Source: Neoarius graeffei (taxonomy: Eukaryota > Chordata > Actinopteri > Siluriformes > Ariidae). From it: DNA of 64,000 bases. Under the pieces are notes generated by a model. That model searched no databases, had not been told where the DNA came from, and saw nothing but the letters and a program-made list of their open reading frames with translations. Each line of letters opens with the position of its first letter. Position 1 is the stretch's first letter. Both the position numbers and the translations under genes were made by a program. Positions 11,395-20,860 of the stretch are shown one piece after another. The stretch is from contig NC_083574.1 in NCBI RefSeq assembly GCF_027579695.1, forward strand, positions 44,780,559-44,844,558. The letters run 5' to 3'.

Positions 11395-11680
11395 TTTGCA
11401 TCTTTACGCTCGATCACGGAGGCTGCCATCTTTCAACTCTTTGTTTGAAGCGAGCTTACGTACAGCTAACAAGCGCGTTCATTGGTTGTTACAGAGCGAT
11501 GGGCCAATCACGTACCTCGTTTCATCTCAATGACGTAATTGCGTAAATGACGTAATTACGTCAATGAGATGAAACGAGGTACGTGATTGGCCCATCGCGC
11601 TGTAACAACCAATGAACGCGCTTGCTTCAAACAAAGAGTTGAAAGATGGCAGCCTCCGTGATCAAGGCATAAAGATGCAA
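11395..11680. repeat. Large imperfect palindrome
   Basis: The left arm (about 11395-11540) is the reverse complement of the right arm (11554-11680), with a 13-base centre at 11541-11553. TGACGTAATT at 11531 pairs with AATTACGTCA at 11554. Further out, GGGCCAATCACGTACCTCGT and GGCTGCCATCTTTCAA both have partners. The left arm carries about 20 extra bases near 11451-11470. A third copy of the outer text is at about 11686-11708. Confidence 0.85.
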
Positions 11681-11826
11681 ATCTGAGGCTGCCATCTTTC
11701 AAACAAAGTCGGAACGAATAGGATACGAATGTGGATTTGAGGGAAAAATCGGAAACATTTTTTTTTTCAAGTTTTGAGGTGAAAAAAAGCGGAATTCCAT
11801 GAATTCGTGGAAAAATCACATCCCTG

Positions 11827-13481
11827 TGTTGACCTCGACTGGGGACATTGTCAGGCGGTGGAAGGAATACTTCGAGGATCTCCTCAATCCCACCATCACA
11901 TCTTCCATTGAGGAAGCAGAGGCTGATGACTCAGAGGTGGACTCATCCATAACCCAAGTCAAAGTCACTGAGGTGGTTTGCAAGCTCCTTGGTGGCAAGG
12001 CACCGGGGGTGGATGAGATCCGCCCTGAGTATCTCAAGTCTCTGGATGTTGTGGGGCTGTCTTGGCTGACACGCCTCTGTAACATTGCATGGTGGTCGGG
12101 GACAATGCCTCTGGAGTGGCAGACTGGGGTGGTGGTCCCTCTTTTTAAGAAAGGGGACCGGAGAGTGTGCTCCAATTATAGGGGAATCACACTTCTCAGC
12201 CTCCCTGGGAAGGTTTACTCCACGGTACTGGAGAGGAGAATTTGGCCAATAGTCGAACCTCGGATCCAGGAGGAACAATGCGGTTTTTGTCCTGGTCGTG
12301 GAACACTGGACCAGCTCTATACCCTTCATAGGGTGCTCGAGGGTTCATGGGAGTTTGCCCAACCAGTCCACATGTGCTTTGTGGATCTGGAGAAGGCATT
12401 CGACCGTGTCCCTTGTGGTATTCTGTGGGGGGTGCTTCAGGAGTATGGGGTTCGGGGCTCTTTGCTAAGGGCTGTCCGGTCCCTGTACGAATGGAGCAGG
12501 AGTCTGGTTCGCATTGCCGGCAGTAAGTCAGACCTGTTCCCAGTGCATGTTGGACTCTGGCAGGGCTGCCCTTTGTCACCGGTTCTGTTCATAATTTTTA
12601 TGGACAGAATTTCTAGGCACAGCCAGGGGCCGGAAGGAATCCTGTTTGGGAACCACAGGATTTCATCTCTGCTTTTTGCAGATGATGTTCTCCTGTTGGC
12701 TTCTTCAAACCAGGACCTTCAGCATGCACTGGGGCGGTTTGCAGTTGAGTGTGAAGCGGCTGGGGTGAGAATCAGCACCTCCAAGTCCGGGGCCATGGTT
12801 CTCAACCGGAAAAGGGTAGCTTGCCCTCTCCAGGTTGGTGGAGAAGTCCTGCCTCAAGTGGAGGAGTTTAAGTATCTCGGGATCTTGTTCACGAGTGAGG
12901 GAAGGATAGAGCATGAGATCGACAGGCGGATCAGTGCAGCCTCCGCAGTGATGCGGTTGCTTTACCGGTCCGTTGTAGTGAAGAAGGAGCTGAGCCAAAA
13001 GGCGAAGCTCTCGATTTACCGGTCGAGCTACGTTCCGACTCTCACCTGTGGTCATGAGCTTTGGGTAATGACCGAAAGAACAAGATCGTGGATACAAGCG
13101 GCCGAAATGAGTTTCCTTCGCAGGGTGGCTGGGCACTCCCTTAGAGATAGGGTGAGAAGCACAGTTACTCGGGAGGAGCTCGGAGTAGAGCCGCTGCTCC
13201 TCCACATTGAGGGGAATCAGCTGAGGTGGCTCAGGCATATCTTTCGGATGCCTCCTGGACGCCTCCCTGGGGAGGTGTTCCAGGCATGTCCCCCAGGGAG
13301 GAGACCCCGGGGAAACCCAGGACATGCTGGAGGGACTATGTCTCTCGGCTGGCCTGGGAACGCCTCGGTGTTCTTCCTGAGGAGCTGGCCGAGGTGTCTG
13401 GGTAAAGGGAAGTTTGGGCTTCCATGCTCAGACTGCTGCCTCCATGACCCGGCCCCGGATAAGCAGATGAAGACGAGATGA
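11827..13481 (+). pseudogene. LINE A reverse transcriptase (partial ORF2)
   Basis: One uninterrupted frame runs about 550 codons. It shows the reverse transcriptase motifs in order: PLFKKGDRRVCSNYRGI, motif A FVDLEKAFDRV near 12375-12410, motif B QGCPLSP near 12562, and motif C FADDV near 12677. It would copy element RNA at a nicked target. The apparent start codon at 11799 lies in the hAT-like insertion and is not original. The N-terminal endonuclease is mostly deleted. The C-terminus after RRPRGNP (about 13315) appears shifted out of frame. So the protein is incomplete and probably inactive. Confidence 0.85.
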
Positions 13482-13659
13482 GGCAACACATCTCAAAAAA
13501 AGCTGGGACGGGGCAATAAGAGGCTGGAAAAGTTAAAGGTACAAAAAAGAACAGCTGGAGGACCAAATTGCAACTCATTAGGTCAATTGGCAATAGGTCA
13601 TTAACATGACTGGGTATAAAAAGAGCATCTTGGAGTGGCAGCGGCTCTCAGAAGTAAAG

Positions 13660-14682
13660 ATGGGAAGAGGATCACCAATCCCCCTAATTCTGCACCGACA
13701 AATAGTGGAGCAATATCAGAAAGGAGTTCGACAGTGTAAAATTGCAAAGAGTTTGAACATATCATCATCTACAGTGCATAATATCATCAAAAGATTCAGA
13801 GAATCTGGAAGAATCTCTGTGCGTAAGGGTCAAGGCTGGAAAACCATACTGGGTGCCCATGATCTTCGGGCCCTTAGGCGGCACTGCATCACATACAGGC
13901 ATGCTTCTGTATTGGAAATCACAAAATGGGCTCAGGAATATTTCCAGAGAGCATTATCTGTGAACACAATTCACCGTGCCATCCGCCGTTGCCAGCTAAA
14001 ACTCTATAGTTCAAAGAAGAAGCCGTATCTAAACATTATCCAGAAGCGCAGATGTCTTCTCTGGGCCAAGGCTCATTTAAAATGGACTGTGGCAAAGTGG
14101 AAAACTGTTCTGTGGTCAGACGAATCAAAATTTGAAGTTCTTTATGGAAATCAGGGACGCCGTGTCATTCAAACTAAAGAAGAGAAGGACGACCCAAGTT
14201 GTTATCAGCGCTCAGTTCAGAAGCCTGCATCTCTGATGGTATGAGGTTGCATTAGTGTGCGTGGCATGGGCAGCTTATACATCTGGAAAGACACCATCAA
14301 TGCTGAAAGGTATATCCAGGTTCTAGAGCAACATATGCTCCCATCCAGACGACGTCTCTTTCAGGGAAGACCTTGCATTTTCCAACATGACAATGCCAAA
14401 CCACATACTGCATCAATTACAGCATCATGGCTGCGTAGAAGAAGGGTTCGGGTACTGAACTGGCCAGCCTGCAGTCCAGATCTTTCACCCATAGAAAACA
14501 TTTGGCGCATCATAAAATGGAAGATACGACAAAAAAGACCCAAGACAGTTGAGCAACTAGAATCCTCCATTAGACAAGAATGGGTTAACATTCCTGTCCC
14601 TAAACTTGAGCAACTTGTTTCCTCAGTCCCCAGACATTTACAGACTGTTGTAAAGAGAAAAGGGGATGTCTCACAGTGGTAA
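13660..14682 (+). pseudogene. Tc1 family A transposase, one nonsense codon
   Basis: ATG at 13660 opens a 340-residue frame, the normal Tc1 length. Only TGA at 14242-14244 interrupts it, where TGG (Trp in VWGC) is expected. The N-terminus has paired helix-turn-helix DNA-binding text (QCKIAKSLNISSSTVHNII). The DDE catalytic residues are present: Asp154 in LWSDES, Asp244 in QHDNAKPH, Glu279 in SPIENIW. Asp244 and Glu279 are separated by 34 residues (DD34E). A true active enzyme would cut and paste the element at TA sites. Confidence 0.9.
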
Positions 14683-15356
14683 ACATGGCCTTGTCCCAAC
14701 TTTTTTGAGATGTGTTGTTGTTGTCATGAAATTTAAAATCACCTAATTTTTCTCTTTAAATGATACATTTTCTCAGTTTAAACATTTGATATGTCATCTA
14801 TGTTCTATTCTGAATAAAATATGGAATTTTGAAACTTCCACATCATTGCATTCCATTTTTATTTACAATTTGTACTTTGTCCCAACTTTTTTTGGAATTG
14901 GGGCTGTAATCTAATACTTCTTGGGACTAAATTGGCCCATTTTTAATTTCTAAAAAGTATACTTTAAGTCTCAGAGAAGTAAACTCTGAGTATACAACTA
15001 GTATTTTTTATTTTGTACTGCAAGTATACCACAAGTAAACTTTTATATACTAATAGTTTACTAGTTTTATACTTGTAGTCCACTCTTTAGTTTACAAAAG
15101 CATACTCCATCACGGGCAATTGCTCTAAGACAACGAGGGAGGCTCAGCCTCCTCTAAAAATGACGAACATCGTGTAGGATGAATTGCGCTAGGCTTATGT
15201 TATAGCCGACCTTATAACATTGCTATTTCAGATCCAGAATCATAGAAATATATGTGTTCAACCCAACTACAGTGCGAAATCATTCCGTTATAACTTTCCC
15301 CAGTTCGCCTAATGTGCGCGTGAGTTTTTCCCCCTCGTGACAGCGTGATGCAGCCC

Positions 15357-15578
15357 AGCCTCAGTGGACTTCAGTGGCATTTGGGAGCTATGTGCTTTCA
15401 ATATCAAAATGCAAGACGATTATTGGACAAATACTGAGAAAACGCCCGCCCACCGGACTCCCAGCCTCAGTGGACTTCAATGGCATTTGGGAGCTATGCG
15501 CTTTTCAATCTCAAAATGCAAGATGGTTATTGGACAAATACTGCGAAAACACCCGCCCACGGACTCCCAGCTTCACAG
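15357..15578. repeat. Tandem duplication of ~109 bp
   Basis: Two adjacent copies share CAGCCTCAGTGGACTTCA, GGCATTTGGGAGCTATG, and ATTGGACAAATACTG. They differ at several positions. This lies upstream of the hAT-like reading frame, in what would be the 5' leader of the parent element. Confidence 0.8.
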
Positions 15579-15930
15579 TGGGAGGGACATGGCAGTTTCC
15601 GCGAGGAGACTGGTGATTGGTGAAAGCGGCCGGATATTTTCTTTGATTGACAGCTCGTTTCAAATATAGACAGGCAGCGGTGAATTTCAGTTCAGTCCCA
15701 TGAGGATTCGCAAGTGCTGTGGTGTATTGTAAAAGATCAGCTTACATTTCGATTTCATTCATTACATACGGTTTCTACCAGCTTTTTTAGTTTGTATTTA
15801 TTTTCATTGTAAATAAAGTGTAAATATAGTGTTGTCAAGTTTGCTATCTTAGTTCTAGAAATTTTGTTTATTTGAGTGACTGAACTTGAACTTGAGGGGG
15901 CTAGTCAGCTAGCAAGAAAGCTGCGCACGG

Positions 15931-16134
15931 ATGCCAAGCATTGCTGATTTAATTTTGGCGAAGCCATTTGCCAGTCTTCCTTTCGAGGAAAAAATTAAAA
16001 TTAAAGAGCAGGGTAGACCAATGCCTCAAATTGACTTGGTGAAAAAGGTAGGGAATAATACTCATTCCTTTCAGCTCTCCTGGTACGAGAAAGTGAATTG
16101 GCTAACAGCAAGTGACCCACATCAACAACAGTAA
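15931..16134 (+). pseudogene. N-terminal fragment of a TTF-type zinc-finger hAT transposase
   Basis: A 67-residue frame starts MPSIADLILAKPFASLPFEE and includes FQLSWYEKVNWLTAS. That phrase matches the beginning of the TTF-type zinc finger of ZMYM1-like/hAT transposases (consensus wording FQxxWxxxxxWL). The frame stops at TAA after DPHQQQ, before the cysteines. It is the first exon or a truncated remnant of the parent transposase. It supports the hAT assignment of 15111-18198. Confidence 0.6.
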
Positions 16135-16391
16135 ATAGGCTACTTTAGTAATATGTCATGGATGGACCAAAAATATAGAATCTATTTAAAATGTTTATGC
16201 TGAGTATATTATATTGGAATATATATTTCTCTGGATATGAATTAAACACAGCTACAATTTGGAAAACATTTTTAAACAAAAACACAGCCAAGAACATTTC
16301 ACACTACAGACCTGGATTAAAAGTGAAGGGTTATCAAAATTGTCAATAAAACATTTCTCAGTCAAAATAAGTAAAATATAGGGAAAGTGTC

Positions 16392-16757
16392 TCATCTCAT
16401 TATCTCTAGCCGCTTTATCCTGTTCTACAGGGTCACAGGCAAGCTGGAGCCTATCCCAGCTGACTACGGGTGAAAGGCGGGGTACACCCTGGACAAGTTG
16501 CCAGGTCATCACAGGGCTGACACATAGACACAGACAACCATTCACATTCACACCTACGGTCAATTTAGAGTCACCAGTTAACCTAACCTGCATGTCTTTG
16601 GACTGTGGGGGAAACCGGAGCACCCGGAGGAAACCCACACGGACACGGGGAGAACATGCAGACTCCACACAGAAAGGCCTTCGCCGGCCACAGGGCTCGA
16701 ACCCGGACCTTCTTGCTGTGAGGCGACAGCGCTAACCACTACACCACCATGCCGCCC
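16392..16757 (-). mobile_element. tRNA-derived SINE, family 1, antisense
   Basis: The target duplication ATAGGGAAAGTGTC lies at 16378-16391 and 16758-16771. The tRNA-like head is at the right (CTAACCACTACACCACCATG on the plus strand), and the tail ATCTCATTATCTC is at the left. It is nearly complete. Confidence 0.9.
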
Positions 16758-17059
16758 ATAGGGAAAGTGTCATTGAATGAAATGTGTGGTACCCAGCTCT
16801 ATGTTTGGCTCCCCAAGGTCAGTGCTTGTACCTATGGAGCACTTGCATGTGACGTCACAGCCGATCCAGATTGTGACAGACGCCATTTTGTCGGTCAAAC
16901 GCCATATTTCCGCCTACTACTTCTACTTCTGGTTCTACTTCTGCTTCTACCTTTTCTTCTGGAAAAACCTACTATATACAATTCTACTACAACGGGTGCA
17001 GCTACAAGCTCTCCCTACCTGTGCACGTTTTTTTATGTTTTTTGTGTGTATTTTTGTGT

Positions 17060-17407
17060 GTTGTTCGTCTGTACCGGACTTCAATATCCACTACAACCGT
17101 ATGGACTTACTGGACATTGGTTTCCAGCAGAAAATGACGGTTTGTAGCGATTTCCATCGCATGCACAACATTCCAGACGAGATAGCGAGACCAGCGGGGT
17201 CTCCGTGGATTGTTATCGGAAGCAAAGCGAAGGAGGCGGCGCCGGGAGCGGAAGCAAAAGCGAGGCTGCAGGCAAAGCCGGCCTGTTGACTAAGCTCAGA
17301 AAACAGCCACTCAAACCTCCACTGCTAAGCCTCTACCTCTCCAACGCCAGATCCATGGTAAACAAGACGGACGATTTGGAATTACAGCTGGAATTACCTT
17401 ATTCTAT
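17060..17407 (+). pseudogene. Start of a LINE ORF2 inside the ISL2EU-like element
   Basis: The frame reads MDLLDIGFQQKMTV, then IPDEIARPAGSPWIVIGSK, and after a frame change near 17240 reads LTKLRKQPLKPPLLSLYLSN and ARSMVNKTDDLELQL. The last phrase is typical of the start of the endonuclease domain of fish LINEs (NARS...K.DEL). It then breaks off into unrelated text shared with copy 2. So a LINE 5' segment has become part of this DNA element. Confidence 0.5.
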
Positions 17408-17449
17408 TCTATTCTATAATCGGCTGGTCAGTGCTATACTCAATACTTA

Positions 17450-17784
17450 AGTGACTTACCCATCCAGTGAGGATAATTTTCTTGTTTACAAGATGCCACA
17501 TCTGAGTCGCTGACAAATCCTGAATTTCTGTAAAGATAACTGTCCAGAGATTTATAAGCACGCAGTGCTTCACCACTGAACAGCGAGGGAAAGTTAATGA
17601 GGTAATTATACACGTCTGGGTATTCCACCTCTGGCAGTTCAATATCCACTGACACGGTCGTGAAAACTACGTCCGGTAAGCCATAAGGGTCACTAATCTG
17701 TAGATCGTTTATTTTAGACATATATCTAGTTATCTGTTCATTAGAAAAATGAGCCGTGTAGTCCGTCGGTTGAAATTGATCCAT
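17450..17784 (-). pseudogene. First exon resembling fish SWIM/YqaJ transposon protein
   Basis: On the minus strand a frame starts MDQFQPTDYTAHFSNEQIT at 17784 and runs through LPEVEYPDVYNYLINFPS and LRAYKSLDSYLY. It reaches PHWM, immediately followed by GGTAAGT, a good 5' splice donor at about 17450. The YNYLIN..S...L.AYKSL.AY phrase is typical of proteins with SWIM and YqaJ-nuclease domains encoded by fish transposons. No further exons are present, so it is a remnant first exon. Confidence 0.5.
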
Positions 17785-18779
17785 TCTGTACACGAGTGCA
17801 GCAGTATTCAGCTGTGTTTTTTACCGACAAGATGGCGGCTGTGTACTTTCCGGTCACGTGACTGCAAGATCTCTATTCCAGAACACTCTGCTGTTACTGC
17901 TGAGGTTCCTGACAAAGAGCTGCTTTCAATAATGATCAATTTTTAAACAACATGCCACAATTTTAAAATATAAAATGTTAAAATATACCCCCCCCAACAC
18001 CACCATCATGTATATTGGACAGTAGGCTAATGGGCCAAAAGAACCTGTTATTTCACAGTTTGTGACCCTGCCAACAATCAGCCAGATCAGAGGCAAGAGT
18101 ATGGGCAAAATTGATGTGTTTTTTCTTTTTTCTTTTAAAATCTGGAAATATCGTAACCGACCAGCCTCCCCTGTTTGAAAGACTACCAGCCGCCACTGTA
18201 CTCCATAGTATACTGGAAATATACTATGAGTTTACTTGTTTTATACTTCTCGTCCACTTTTTAAAGTATACTTTATAGCATATTGGAAATATACTATTTT
18301 TACTGGTTATATACATCTAGTCCACTTTTTAGTTTTGAAGTATACTGCAATTACCCTTCTAGGTACACTATTAGTTTTCTAGCCCTAACCCTTACCTCAT
18401 GCACACTACCAGTAGACAACTTAAGTGTTTTGAGCTGACCACAAACAGGATAAGCACACTTAAACATAAGGCACAAATATTTTAATACTTTATTACACTT
18501 GTGTTAAGTATATCTTGATCAAAAGTTTAAGTATAAGCTTAATATACTTAGACTTTTCTATATACTTTTCAGTATAAGCCAAGTATAGTTATGTATAACT
18601 ATTAAATATATCTCTGATAAGTAAATAAAAAGTAAACTGAAAGCATACTCTCTTATTTTTAGTTTAAAACAAGTATACTAGAAGCACACTTGAATAAACT
18701 TCTTTTTTGTAAGGGAAAGGTGCTATATAAATGTAACTTATTCTTCTCTTATTATTATTATTATTATTATTATTACTTA

Positions 18780-19076
18780 TAACAAGAACTTTGTTGCCTT
18801 AAGAAAGTGTTAGAGTAAATTCAACTGCTTGTTGTACGAAATACTCTACATTAGAGAAAGAAGACCAACTCTCAACATGAAATCGGACTCCTTTCAGGCC
18901 AAACTTTGTTTAGCATTATGCTAATCTATTTTTATATGTTTTGACATGGACTTAGTTTACAAACACTTGCTTGATAATGGTGTCTGAGCAGCACAGAAAC
19001 ATTGCGTTCTTTTCCTTAATTTTTAGTGCCATTTGTTTTTCTAAAAATTCACCTCAAATAAAGCAAATATTCTGGC
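18780..19076 (+). mobile_element. Penelope-like element 3' end, right copy
   Basis: This plus-strand copy (NKNFVALRKC-type translation from 18782, then the tail AAACATTGCGTTCTTTTCC) is the inverted partner of 8820-9060. The coding remnant has a stop near 18812. Together the two copies form a ~240-bp inverted repeat separated by about 9.7 kb of nested insertions. Confidence 0.5.
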
Positions 19077-19095
19077 ACATCTTATCTTTTGTGCT

Positions 19096-19128
<33 letters not shown>

Positions 19129-19770
19129 ATGCACATGTGGGGGACTAATGCTAGATGATAGGTTTCCTCTGCAATGTGCAAGATGAAGAGTCCATCAGGG
19201 GATTCACAGTCTTTGCTGATAGTTCAGCTGATTAAGAACCAATCCGGCAGTGGCACAGCTGAGAGGGCAGACACTCTTCTTCTCCCGTTCCTGCGTCTCT
19301 GGGGTAATCATAAATTACATTAGATATCCAATACAGGTGAGAGGAGAGAGAGGACAGCATCCAATCTCCATCCAATTTTACTATTCAATACAAGAAAAGA
19401 TTGTGAAATTGGCCTCTAAGGCAGCTGGTTCAGGTTGAGATCCAAGCTCTCCATGGACAAATTCACTGATTTTTTTTTTTTTTTGTGATTTATGATTGTT
19501 GGACTCAGCATGAACTAACGTGCAGTAATGCGTCAGAGCCTTGTAAGAGCAGTATATTACTTGCTCACTTGGGCTTGCTGATGGTGTAGTAGCTGGCTGC
19601 TTTATGTCCCGGGGCTCCCTCATGCCTGTGTTACCTTCTGGCTCGCCCCTTTTAGTTATGTTATCATAGTTTTGCCGGAGTCCCTGCTTGCACACAGCAC
19701 AAAATGTATACTGTTCCCACTCATCAGGTGACATTGTGCATACCTAAAAACCTGTGTTTTCTCTCTCTCT
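19077..19770. other. Unassigned stretch with (TG)n microsatellite
   Basis: (TG)n lies at about 19100-19127 and a T run at 19469-19484. The minus-strand frame 19381-19734 (117 aa, starts MSPDEWEQYTFCAVCKQ) has a Cys pair but no domain that I recognise, and its C-terminus is AT-rich. It could be a retroelement fragment next to the LINE tail that begins near 19796; this is unproven. Confidence 0.4.
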
Positions 19771-19980
19771 TTTTTCCTCTCCCCCCTCCCCCCACTCTGT
19801 CTGTCCCTCTGAGTTACATATCAATCCTGGGATCGAGATGCTGACCTCTTCTGCTCCTCGGACCTGCCTGATCCATCCTGATGCCTTGTGTCTGGCTGGA
19901 GTCTCATCACACCGCTCCTGTGGAGGATGGCCTCATATGGACAGTTGAAAGTCACACTTGGAAGATGCTCTGGACACTTA

Positions 19981-20860
19981 GGCTACGTTTACATTAGACT
20001 GTATCTGTCTCGTTTTCTTCGCGGATGCACTGTCCGTTTACATTAAACCCCCTGGAAACGCCAGGAAACGGGAATCCGCCAGCGTCCACGTATTCAATCC
20101 AGATCGTGTCAGCTCCGGTGCTGTGTAAACATTCAGAATACGCGAATACGCTGTGCTGAGCTCTAGCTGGCGTCTCATTGGACAACGTCACTGTGACATC
20201 CACCTTCCTGATTCGCTGGCGTTGGTCATGTGACGCGACTGCTGAAAAACGGCGTGGACTTCCGCCTTGTATCACCTTTCATTAAAGAGTATAAAAGTAT
20301 GAAAATACTGCAAATACTGATGCAAATACTGCCCATTGTGTAGTTATGATTGTCTTTAGGCTTGCCATCCTTCCACTTGCAAGTAGTAAGTGATATGCGC
20401 TGGGATCACACACACAGCGGCTCAGTCCCGAATCGTGGCTTGTTCACTTCACTCGCGCGCTGTGTGAGCTGCTCAGGGCCGGAGTGCGCACCCTCCAGAG
20501 GGCACTCGCTGTTCAGGGCGGAGTGATTTGGAGCGCAGGATGCCTGCGGAGCCGAGCGTATCCGTGTATTAGGCTTGCCATCCTTCTACTTGCAAGTGGT
20601 GAGCCTTGCGCGGCTTGCCATCCTTCTACTTGCAAGTGGTGAGCCTTGCGCGGCTTGCCATCCTTCTACTTGCAAGTGGTGAGCCTTGTGCATGCCCTAA
20701 ATGCACTGGGATCATGTTACGCGCCGTCTAAAGTCATGTGATTAGCGTATCCGCGTATTGGCGTTGCTGTGTGCACGGCTAACGGTTTTAGTGTAAACGC
20801 GAATCGTTTTAAGAATGTTAATCTGATGATCCGCTGATTCGACGTAATGTAAACGTAGCC
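19981..20860. mobile_element. PIF/Harbinger-like MITE with 16-bp perfect inverted repeats
   Basis: GGCTACGTTTACATTA at 19981-19996 is inverted at 20845-20860 (TAATGTAAACGTAGCC). The flanks are TTA (19978-19980) and TTA (20861-20863), a 3-bp duplication typical of PIF/Harbinger. The interior has no transposase but has three 40-bp tandem units. It sits inside LINE B, so it is younger than that copy. Confidence 0.85.
20572..20691. repeat. Three 40-bp tandem repeats
   Basis: Units at 20572-20611, 20612-20651 and 20652-20691 each start GGCTTGCCATCCTTCTACTT. They are almost identical. A diverged unit lies at about 20360-20400 (CCACTTGCAAGTAG variant). Each unit contains the palindrome CTACTTGCAAGTGG. 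Confidence 0.95.

Larger units (their letters stand above)
10652..11826. mobile_element. hAT-like non-autonomous element, CAGGGATGTGATTT termini
   Basis: CAGGGATGTGATTT (10652-10665) is perfectly inverted at 11813-11826. The flanks TGTTGG (10646-10651) and TGTTGA (11827-11832) look like a 6-bp duplication with one change. The interior has a GC-rich segment, a (CA)n tract with CTCA interruptions (about 10903-11063), a C run (11063-11080) and a ~140-bp-arm palindrome (11395-11680). A relative with the same ends sits at 41793-42471. Confidence 0.75.
9600..13484 (+). mobile_element. Non-LTR retrotransposon (LINE A) inserted in Tc1
   Basis: A 10-bp target-site duplication, AACACATCTC, lies at 9590-9599 and 13485-13494, so the insertion limits are firm. 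The 5' text holds remnants of an endonuclease domain (around 10030-10070 reads VGTWNVTSLGG). Most of that domain is deleted near 10370. An intact-looking reverse transcriptase follows after a hAT-like insertion (10652-11826). The 3' end is GATAAGCAGATGAAGACG. I place it among APE-type fish LINEs without assigning a clade. Confidence 0.85.
9404..14906 (+). mobile_element. Tc1 element (family A), interrupted by a LINE
   Basis: Both ends carry the same inverted repeat (GATTCCAAAAAAGTTGGGAC on the left; its complement on the right), flanked by TA at 9402-9403 and 14907-14908. The 5' part runs to 9599. A LINE occupies 9600-13484. The rest of the element, with the transposase frame, follows. Without the LINE the element would be about 1.6 kb, normal for Tc1. 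Confidence 0.9.
16836..17874. mobile_element. ISL2EU-like non-autonomous element, copy 1
   Basis: AT dinucleotides at 16834-16835 and 17875-17876 flank imperfect inverted ends (GGAGCACTTGCATGTGACGT and AGAGATCTTGCAGTCACGTG on the other end). Two coding remnants point inward from the ends: a LINE-like frame on plus and a SWIM/YqaJ-protein-like first exon on minus. Copy 2 at 56259-57304 has the same structure in the opposite orientation. The superfamily is inferred from the AT duplication and the exon; it is not proven. Confidence 0.6.
15111..18198 (+). mobile_element. hAT-derived element with 8-bp target duplication
   Basis: TACTCCAT at 15103-15110 and 18199-18206 flanks the element, an 8-bp duplication typical of hAT. 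The ends are CACGGGCAATTG and CAGCCGCCACTG. Inside are a tandem duplication of about 109 bp (15357-15578), the start of a hAT transposase-like frame, a SINE (16392-16757) and an ISL2EU-like element (16836-17874). Confidence 0.75.
9264..18715. mobile_element. AAGTATACTT-rich palindromic DNA element, split by large insertions
   Basis: The left end CCCTTATCAAAAAGAAGTAT is inverted at the right end (..ACTTCTTTTTTGTAAGGG, ending 18715). The element's own sequence survives in three pieces: 9264-9403, 14907-15110 and 18199-18715. All are crowded with AAGTATACTT-type palindromic words. Without the two insertions it would be about 860 bp. No target duplication is clear. I do not know the family name. 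Confidence 0.6.

Noticed and set aside
12705-13325. 206-codon minus-strand frame
   Set aside because: It lies antisense to the LINE A reverse transcriptase and has no domain of its own.
20572-20691. CRISPR-like array of three 40-bp units
   Set aside because: Units are directly adjacent with no spacers, inside a MITE.
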